5,941 nucleotides of DNA, taken from contig JAEDMR010000123.1 of NCBI GenBank assembly GCA_016302925.1, forward strand, positions 1 to 5,941, given 5' to 3'. Position numbers and translations under genes: made by a program. The stretch comes from Bacillota bacterium (GTDB taxonomy: Bacteria > Bacillota > Clostridia > Peptostreptococcales > Anaerovoracaceae). This document shows, in pieces, positions 1 through 4,642 of this stretch. Every line of letters begins with the position of its first letter. The stretch's first letter is position 1. The notes below the pieces were generated by a model. The model was not told the origin of the DNA and did no database searches. It saw nothing but the letters and a program-made list of their open reading frames with translations.

Positions 1-813
1 GAGCAGAGAATGCTGCCCCTGGTGAAGGAGGGCTTTTCCTGGCCAAGGGCACGGCAGCAGGTCCTGAAGGGTATTCTGAACGAAGAGGAACAGGACATGC
101 TCCAGAGTCCTAACCACATCCTTGCCCTGGAATATCTGAAATATATGGACAAGGCGAAACCGGTCACTGTAAAACGGCAGGGGGCGGGTTACCATGATCC
201 GAAACCGTCAGGAAGATTTGCCTCGGCCACTGCCATCCGGCAGATGGCAGCTAGCGGTCTTGATGTATCAGGCTGGGTCCCGGACGGCCTGCAGGTCAGT
301 GTGGAAACACTGAAAAACAGAGAAGAATCGTACTTCCGCATGGTTGCCCAGAAGATTCTTTCCACGCCGGCAGAGATACTGGATCTGGCGGAGGCAGGCG
401 GGGAAGGCCTCGGCAACAAGGCGCGAAATGAAATCCGCAGCTGCCGGTCCATGGAGGATCTCTATGACACCCTGAAATCCAAACGATACACCAGGACGAG
501 AATGCAGAGGTTTGCCGCCCAGATTTTGCTGGGAGTCACGAAAGAAGACGTAAACGCGTGCAGGGATTACGTCCGGGTGCTTTCTCTGAACGAGAGGGGA
601 AGCCGGTATCTGAAGGCTGTGAAAAAGGCCGGGATCTGTGGATTGCCTGTGATTACCAATGTGAACCGGGATCTGGAAAAAGCACCGGAAATCGAAGATA
701 TGATCCGAAAGGACATGCTGGCTGCAGATCTCTATAATCTGGCGTCCGGGAGAAACCTGTATGAACACTGCGATATGGTGGAAAGGGTGCGGTTTTTTAA
801 GGAAAATACTTGA
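1..813 (+). CDS. tmcAL: tRNA(Met) cytidine acetate ligase, C-terminal part (5' end outside window)
   Basis: The frame is open from base 1 (Glu-Gln-Arg precede the first ATG at 10), so this is a 5'-truncated gene with 270 residues visible and a TGA stop at 811-813. Family members are about 400 aa, so the missing part should carry the nucleotidyltransferase ATP-binding motif. Visible family hallmarks are PNHILALEYLK (nt 109-141), GAGYHD (nt 181-198) and ASATAIR (nt 220-240), followed by a helical C-terminal region. Known role of the family (YlbM/TmcAL): in the cytoplasm it activates acetate with ATP and acetylates the wobble cytidine of elongator tRNA-Met to ac4C. The next gene is acetate kinase, also an acetate-using enzyme. 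No terminator is seen after the stop, so transcripts may continue into ackA. The assignment rests on motif recognition; the catalytic N-terminus cannot be checked here. Confidence 0.88.
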   Translation, partial: EQRMLPLVKEGFSWPRARQQVLKGILNEEEQDMLQSPNHILALEYLKYMDKAKPVTVKRQGAGYHDPKPSGRFASATAIRQMAASGLDVSGWVPDGLQVSVETLKNREESYFRMVAQKILSTPAEILDLAEAGGEGLGNKARNEIRSCRSMEDLYDTLKSKRYTRTRMQRFAAQILLGVTKEDVNACRDYVRVLSLNERGSRYLKAVKKAGICGLPVITNVNRDLEKAPEIEDMIRKDMLAADLYNLASGRNLYEHCDMVERVRFFKENT

Positions 814-838
814 AATGTGGAATACAGAAGTGTATAAT
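810..838 (+). promoter_or_regulatory. sigma-A promoter of ackA
   Basis: A -35 box TTGAAA (810-815), a 17-nt spacer and a perfect -10 TATAAT (833-838). Start of transcription is expected near 845, giving a leader of about 43 nt before the ackA ATG. The -35 box overlaps the TGA stop of tmcAL (811-813). This also rules out in-frame start codons lying upstream of 845 for ackA. Confidence 0.8.
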
Positions 839-871
839 ATTTAAGGCTAAGTTATCGTCAATTAATTTAAT

Positions 872-876
872 GGAGG
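872..876 (+). promoter_or_regulatory. Shine-Dalgarno that decides the ackA start
   Basis: GGAGG lies 11 nt before the ATG at 888 and only 2 nt before an in-frame ATG at 879; a third in-frame ATG at 870 overlaps the motif. Only 888 leaves workable spacing, and it gives the family-typical N-terminus MKVLVINCGSSS. Confidence 0.75.
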
Positions 877-887
877 ATATGAAATAC

Positions 888-2090
888 ATGAAAGTTTTAG
901 TAATCAATTGCGGCAGCTCTTCATTAAAATATCAGGTTCTGGATATGACCAATGAAGTATTACTGGCAAAGGGCCTGGTGGAAAGAATCGGCATGGAAGG
1001 CTCTGTTATCACTCATGAAAAGATCGGCATGGACAAGTACAAGCTGGTGACTCCGATGGAAGACCATAAGGATGCCATTGCACAGGTTCTGATGGCAATT
1101 CAGGACAAGGAACACGGCGTGGTTGCTTCCATGGATGAAATCGGTGCAGTAGGACACAGAGTCGTACATGCAGGTGAAAAGTATGCGGATTCCGTTCTGA
1201 TCACCGAAGAAGTCATCAAGGCGCTGGAAGAGTGTGTGGAACTGGCTCCGCTGCATAACCCGCCTAACCTGCTGGGTATCGCAGCCTGCAAGGAACTGAT
1301 GCCGGATACACCGATGGTTGGTGTGTTTGATACTGCATTCCATCAGACCATGCCTGCAGAATCCTATATCTATGCGCTGCCTTATGAATATTATACCAAG
1401 TACGGTGTAAGAAGATACGGTTTCCACGGAACATCCCACAAGTATGTTTCCCAGAGAGCCGCTGACATTCTGAACGTAAACATCAATGATCTGAAGATCA
1501 TTACCTGCCACCTGGGCAACGGTGCATCCGTTTCCGCAATCAAGGGCGGCAAGTGTATCGATACTTCCATGGGCTTCACTCCGCTGGAAGGTCTGGTAAT
1601 GGGTACCCGTTCCGGAGACATCGACCCGGCTATCGTAAACTTCATCGCCAAGAAGGAAGGCCTGTCCCAGGCTGAAATGGACAATGTGATGAACAAGAAG
1701 TCCGGCGTTCTGGGTATTTCCGGCGTATCCTCCGACTTCAGAGACATCGAAGCTGCGGTAGAAGACGGCAATGAAAGAGCAGATCTGGCACTGAGAGTCT
1801 TCGCACACAAGGTAAGATTCTATATCGGTGCATACATCGCTGAAATGAACGGCGTGGATGCCATCGTATTCACTGCCGGCGTAGGCGAAAATGACGCATC
1901 CATGAGAGAAATCATCTGCCACGAACTGGGCAACCTGGGCATCAAGCTGGATCCTGTAAAGAATAAGGTAAGAGGCAAGGAAACCCTCATCTCTACCGAT
2001 GATGCGAGAGTTAAGCTGCTGCTGATCCCGACCAATGAAGAGCTGATGATCGCAAGAGATACTCTGAACATTGTAAGCAAATTAAAATAA
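888..2090 (+). CDS. ackA: Acetate kinase
   Basis: A complete 400-aa protein of normal family length (ASKHA fold, acetokinase family). It catalyses acetate + ATP <-> acetyl phosphate + ADP in the cytoplasm; in fermenters it usually runs toward ATP as the last step of acetate production. Residues match the numbering known for the Methanosarcina enzyme: Asn7 in NCGSSS, Arg91 in GHRVVHAG, Asp148 in FDTAFHQ, His180 in YGFHGTSH, Arg241 in GTRSGDIDP and Glu384 in TNEELMIARD, so it should be active. The start at 888 is chosen from the ribosome site at 872-876, the promoter start near 845 and family alignment; the frame stays open upstream to a TTG at 810 but that lies before the transcript start. The partner gene pta is not adjacent on either side. 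No hairpin follows the TAA, so read-through into rpmF is likely. Confidence 0.98.
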   Translation: MKVLVINCGSSSLKYQVLDMTNEVLLAKGLVERIGMEGSVITHEKIGMDKYKLVTPMEDHKDAIAQVLMAIQDKEHGVVASMDEIGAVGHRVVHAGEKYADSVLITEEVIKALEECVELAPLHNPPNLLGIAACKELMPDTPMVGVFDTAFHQTMPAESYIYALPYEYYTKYGVRRYGFHGTSHKYVSQRAADILNVNINDLKIITCHLGNGASVSAIKGGKCIDTSMGFTPLEGLVMGTRSGDIDPAIVNFIAKKEGLSQAEMDNVMNKKSGVLGISGVSSDFRDIEAAVEDGNERADLALRVFAHKVRFYIGAYIAEMNGVDAIVFTAGVGENDASMREIICHELGNLGIKLDPVKNKVRGKETLISTDDARVKLLLIPTNEELMIARDTLNIVSKLK

Positions 2091-2093
2091 TTG

Positions 2094-2122
2094 TTGACAA
2101 ATCCGGTCACCAAGTGTATAAT
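2094..2122 (+). promoter_or_regulatory. Consensus sigma-A promoter P1 upstream of rpmF
   Basis: Perfect -35 TTGACA (2094-2099), 17-nt spacer, perfect -10 TATAAT (2117-2122), beginning 4 nt after the ackA stop. Expected start near 2129. It should be very strong, as fits a ribosomal protein gene. Confidence 0.88.
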
Positions 2123-2129
2123 GAAGTGG

Positions 2130-2159
2130 TTGACGGTGTTGACATATTTTGTATACAAT
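2130..2159 (+). promoter_or_regulatory. Probable second promoter P2 upstream of rpmF
   Basis: TTGACG (2130-2135), 18-nt spacer, TACAAT (2154-2159), starting directly after the predicted P1 start site. A second TTGACA at 2139-2144 has no -10 at usual spacing. The -10 region sits in the 10-bp palindrome TTGTATACAA (2149-2158). It is weaker than P1 on sequence grounds. Confidence 0.5.
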
Positions 2160-2196
2160 GAAATACAGAAAATGACGCACAAGGAGGTGTTAAAAT

Positions 2197-2376
2197 ATGG
2201 CAGTACCTAAGAGAAAAACTTCTAAGGCTAGAAGAGACAAGAGAAGATCCGCTAACATGAAGATGACCGCACCGGGCTTATCCATTTGCCCACAGTGTCA
2301 CGAACCGAAACTTCCGCACAGAGTTTGCCCGAACTGCAACTACTATGACGGTAAAGAAGTAGTGGCTGAAGCTTAA
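2197..2376 (+). CDS. rpmF: 50S ribosomal protein L32 (zinc-ribbon form)
   Basis: A 59-aa protein starting MAVPKRKTSKARRDKRRS, the highly conserved L32 N-terminus. It is a small component of the large ribosomal subunit. Four cysteines, C31-x2-C34 and C44-x2-C47 (CPQC and CPNC), form the expected zinc ribbon, so this is the zinc-binding (C+) type rather than the cysteine-less paralogue used under zinc limitation. The ATG has an excellent ribosome site, AGGAGG at 2182-2187, 9 nt upstream. It sits 106 nt after ackA with its own promoters. The DUF177 gene often found just before rpmF, and plsX often found after it, are both missing; a terminator follows instead. Confidence 0.97.
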   Translation: MAVPKRKTSKARRDKRRSANMKMTAPGLSICPQCHEPKLPHRVCPNCNYYDGKEVVAEA

Positions 2377-2408
2377 TTTTCAGAAATAAATTAGTTGATC
2401 AACTTTTG

Positions 2409-2447
2409 AACGGCAGAATGTACAGTCTGCCGTTCTTTGTCGTTTTT
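2409..2447 (+). terminator. Intrinsic terminator of rpmF
   Basis: Perfect 9-bp stem AACGGCAGA (2409-2417) / TCTGCCGTT (2426-2434), 8-nt loop, then a T-rich tail ending in TTTTT (2443-2447). It lies 32 nt after the rpmF stop. On the opposite strand the hairpin is not followed by a clear T run, so it looks one-directional. Confidence 0.85.
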
Positions 2448-2463
2448 GGGCCGGCTGAGGGCG

Positions 2464-2491
2464 TTCCGGCTTTGGATTACCGAAGCCGGAA
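2464..2491. repeat. Hairpin spanning the stop codon of the regulator gene
   Basis: Arms TTCCGGCTTTGG (2464-2475) and CCGAAGCCGGAA (2480-2491) around an ATTA loop. On the plus strand all 12 pairs can form (one G-U); on the minus strand one is an A-C mismatch. The loop contains the TAA stop (2477-2479) of the minus-strand regulator. No T run follows on either strand, so it is not a canonical terminator, but it may end or stabilise the regulator mRNA. Confidence 0.5.
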
Positions 2492-4474
2492 GCCGGTGCG
2501 GCCGCGGGTCGTATAGATCAAGTTCTGTTTTTCCAGTTCATGGAGCCTGAGACGGAGCTTATTGTCACTGATCCTGACATTTCTTTCACGCAGCAGCTGC
2601 AGGATTGCGGTGCGTCCGATTCCGGTGGAGGCGGTGGAGTGGGTGCGTATCAGGGTCAGAATCAGCACATTGAGCTCACTGTCTTCGGGACAATCCACAT
2701 TCATCATTGCATCTGCCGAAGTGTTTTCGATTTTCAAATTGCTGCCTTCAGGCGCAGCGTTCTGCACGGTATCCGGCAGTTCTCCCAGCGTACGGAAATA
2801 GTCTGCTGCATTTTTCAGCTCACGAATATTACCGGGCCAGTCATATTGCTTGAGCTGAAAAAACAGCGCATTGGTCATCAGGTCATCTGCATCATTCAGA
2901 AAAGATGTGAAAATGGCAGGAATATCTTCCTTTCGCTCCCGCAGCGGCGGAAGCTTGATTGGAATATTGCAGAGTCGGTAATAAAGGTCTTCGCGGAATT
3001 CATGTCTGCGGATTGCTTCGGGAAGATCACGGTTGGTAGCGGCAATAATCCGCACATCGATGTTGATGACTTTATCACTTCCGAGACGCATCAGCTGTTT
3101 TTCCTGCAGTACGCGAAGCAGTCTGGCCTGCAGATTTAAGGACATATCTCCGATTTCATCGAGAAAGACGGTTCCGCGATTCGCCTGTTCGAAAAGACCA
3201 AGTTTTCCCTGGGCTGAGGCACCGGTAAATGCCCCTTTTTCGTAGCCGAACAGTTCACTTTCCAGCAGAGATTCCGGCAAGGCAGCACAGTTGATGGCTA
3301 CAAAGGGACGGTCCTTCCGGGCAGAAAAGTTGTGGATGGATTGTGCCATCAGCTCTTTCCCGGTGCCGCTTTCACCGCTGATCAGCACAGTAAAATCCGT
3401 AAGTGCGACTTTTTTTGCCCTCGCAATGCATTGCTCCATGGCATCAGAGTGTCCAATAATATCTTTGAAATGATATTTGGCAACCAGCCCGCTCTTAATC
3501 AACTGCTTGTTGATATCCAGTTCCATGTTTTTCAGATCTTTTTCCGTATTGATATAGAAGGAATATCCAATCACCTGATCTACAATGCGAATGGTGCTGC
3601 GGGTGAAAATATAATTGCTGCCTTCGATACGAATCAGCCGGTTCTGATAGTCTTCCGATGAGAAGATATCCTCGTATCCGCGGCCGAATCGATCCAGAAG
3701 GCATTGGCTGCTTCCCACTGTAATGTTGAAAAAGGCGGCGGCCTTATCGTTGCAGTATACAGGTACACGGGATGCGTCGGTGAGCAGAATGGCATTTCCG
3801 GACGCTTCGAATGCGTTTTTCAGCATTTCCTCTTTTAGATTATCTGTTATGTATTTTCTGGCAGGGTCAGTGCCGCTGCTTGCCAGCGTCTGGGTATACT
3901 TCAGCAGATTGCGTGTAATCTGATCGTTATTCAGATTCAGTTTATTGATAATCGTAATGAAAGTATTGGTATCGATGCATCTGCTTTGAATGTTTATAAT
4001 TCGGTTAATATGCGGCGGTACCATATCCTCTTCATCCGGCGTCACAGCAATACGTATCCGTCCATAGGCCGGGTTTGGTTCATTCGGAAGGAAGGGAACC
4101 AGGTTCAGATGATTCAGACCCAGAGCATACAGATTGTTTGCGGTCTGTATGGTACTTTCCTCAGAATCATTGACCACGAGCAGCTCTGTGCCTTCCGGCA
4201 GTTCATACAGTTCATCCAGGTATTTTCTCTGAACTGTGCGAGACATGACGATAACCTTGTCCAGAGAGGAGACATATTTCTTCATCGGATAGACACGGTC
4301 CCGATAGAGTACAAGAAAAAGGTCGCCATCCGTCAGGTCTGACGAATTCGTTTCGTCGAGAAAACAGATCTTGACGGATACATAGTCTGCAAAGACGGCC
4401 TTCAGATTATCGTACATGGAGGACCAGACGTCGATTTTTTCTTTGTTGTTAAACACGATATAAATAGTTTTCAT
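2477..4474 (-). CDS. Sigma-54-dependent transcriptional activator (enhancer-binding protein) with PAS-like domain
   Basis: A 665-aa cytoplasmic activator that should use ATP hydrolysis to open sigma-54 promoters. In order: an N-terminal sensor region (about 1-190) of no certain family, vaguely like the PrpR N-terminal receptor; a PAS-like domain (about 216-310); and an AAA+ core (about 338-565) with Walker A GESGTGKE (367-374), the sigma-54 contact loop GAFTGA (414-419), Walker B VFLDEIGD (436-443), sensor I AATNRD (478-483), arginine-finger region FREDLYYRL (493-501) and WPGNIREL (546-553). The C-terminus (about 599-665) lacks the usual Fis-type HTH and ends GRTGFRLR, resembling a winged helix. 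The start at 4474 is preferred: the frame extends to a GTG at 4579, but that would overlap the sigma-54 promoter and adds a tail unlike a domain. No Shine-Dalgarno precedes 4474. The gene is divergent from the symporter, its likely target. The ligand is unknown. Confidence 0.92.
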   Translation of the reverse strand: MKTIYIVFNNKEKIDVWSSMYDNLKAVFADYVSVKICFLDETNSSDLTDGDLFLVLYRDRVYPMKKYVSSLDKVIVMSRTVQRKYLDELYELPEGTELLVVNDSEESTIQTANNLYALGLNHLNLVPFLPNEPNPAYGRIRIAVTPDEEDMVPPHINRIINIQSRCIDTNTFITIINKLNLNNDQITRNLLKYTQTLASSGTDPARKYITDNLKEEMLKNAFEASGNAILLTDASRVPVYCNDKAAAFFNITVGSSQCLLDRFGRGYEDIFSSEDYQNRLIRIEGSNYIFTRSTIRIVDQVIGYSFYINTEKDLKNMELDINKQLIKSGLVAKYHFKDIIGHSDAMEQCIARAKKVALTDFTVLISGESGTGKELMAQSIHNFSARKDRPFVAINCAALPESLLESELFGYEKGAFTGASAQGKLGLFEQANRGTVFLDEIGDMSLNLQARLLRVLQEKQLMRLGSDKVINIDVRIIAATNRDLPEAIRRHEFREDLYYRLCNIPIKLPPLRERKEDIPAIFTSFLNDADDLMTNALFFQLKQYDWPGNIRELKNAADYFRTLGELPDTVQNAAPEGSNLKIENTSADAMMNVDCPEDSELNVLILTLIRTHSTASTGIGRTAILQLLRERNVRISDNKLRLRLHELEKQNLIYTTRGRTGFRLR

Positions 4475-4480
4475 AGGACA

Positions 4481-4509
4481 ATTATAGGATGATTTAAAGG
4501 ATAAAGCAA
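4481..4509 (-). promoter_or_regulatory. Possible promoter giving a leaderless regulator mRNA
   Basis: Reading the minus strand: TTGCTT (4509-4504), 17-nt spacer, perfect TATAAT (4486-4481). The seventh base after the -10 is the A of the ATG at 4474, so the transcript would start at or next to the start codon. The -35 is poor (3 of 6). It competes with the promoter at 4514-4542. Confidence 0.4.
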
Positions 4510-4523
4510 CAGTATTATCCTTT
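4496..4523. promoter_or_regulatory. Inverted repeat, candidate enhancer/operator for the sigma-54 activator
   Basis: Perfect arms AAAGGATAA (4496-4504) and TTATCCTTT (4515-4523) with a 10-nt spacer; arm centres are 19 bp apart, near two helical turns, as for a dimer site. It lies about 77-104 nt upstream of the predicted symporter start (4600), a normal distance for a sigma-54 activator site. It overlaps the candidate -10 (4514-4519) of the regulator, which suggests that binding could also repress the regulator. The function is inferred from symmetry and position only. Confidence 0.6.
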
Positions 4524-4542
4524 TTGATCGCTGTTTTTTCAG
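4514..4542 (-). promoter_or_regulatory. Possible sigma-A promoter of the regulator gene
   Basis: Reading the minus strand: CTGAAA (4542-4537), 17-nt spacer, GATAAT (4519-4514). It would start transcription near 4507, giving a leader of roughly 33 nt before the ATG at 4474. The -10 lies in the right arm of the inverted repeat. Confidence 0.4.
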
Positions 4543-4573
4543 GTAATATTTGCATTTTCTTCACAAAATCTAT

Positions 4574-4589
4574 TGGCACGGTTTTTGCT
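4574..4589 (+). promoter_or_regulatory. Sigma-54 (-24/-12) promoter of the symporter gene
   Basis: TGGCACG (4574-4580), 4 nt, TTGCT (4585-4589): an exact match to the sigma-54 consensus, with GG and GC separated by the required 10 bp. With the C of GC (4588) as -12, transcription starts near 4600, leaving a 40-nt leader before the ATG at 4640. The divergent neighbour encodes the matching type of activator. Confidence 0.93.
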
Positions 4590-4623
4590 AAATATATAGG
4601 TGTTCGTAATTATCATATGTTTT

Positions 4624-4642
4624 AAGGAGGAGTAATGTAATG
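4624..4642 (+). promoter_or_regulatory. Ribosome binding site with a start-stop codon pair before the symporter ATG
   Basis: AAGGAGGAG (4624-4632) is a strong Shine-Dalgarno. Two ATGs follow: one at 4635, immediately followed by TAA (4638-4640), and one at 4640 that shares its A with that TAA. GGAGG to 4640 leaves 9 nt (ideal) against 4 nt to 4635, so 4640 is the real start. Confidence 0.75.

Noticed and set aside
810..887. Extended ackA start at TTG 810, or ATG 870 or 879
   Set aside because: TTG 810 is inside the -35 box, upstream of the transcript start; 870 and 879 overlap or crowd the GGAGG at 872-876. The 888 start gives family-standard residue numbering.
960..1922. Long open frame (320 codons) on the minus strand opposite ackA
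   Set aside because: It lies fully inside the certain acetate kinase gene, has no ribosome site or recognisable domain, and its composition is that of a shadow frame.
2139..2144. Third TTGACA as a separate rpmF promoter
   Set aside because: No -10-like hexamer lies at 16-18 nt; the nearest candidates are at 9 or 19 nt, so it probably is not an independent promoter.
2393..2404. 12-bp palindrome AGTTGATCAACT after rpmF
   Set aside because: It has no loop for a stable hairpin and sits just before the real terminator; no role can be argued beyond chance.
2540..3139. Plus-strand open frame of 199 codons opposite the regulator
   Set aside because: It overlaps the AAA+ and linker coding sequence, shows no family motif, and is explained as the antisense shadow.
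4521..4540. IHF-like site between the inverted repeat and the sigma-54 promoter
   Set aside because: Neither strand matches the WATCAA-N4-TTR consensus well enough.
4475..4579. Extended regulator start at GTG 4579 (adding 35 residues)
   Set aside because: It would overlap the sigma-54 promoter and the inverted repeat, has no ribosome site, and the added residues do not look like part of the sensor domain, which begins cleanly at MKTIYIVF.
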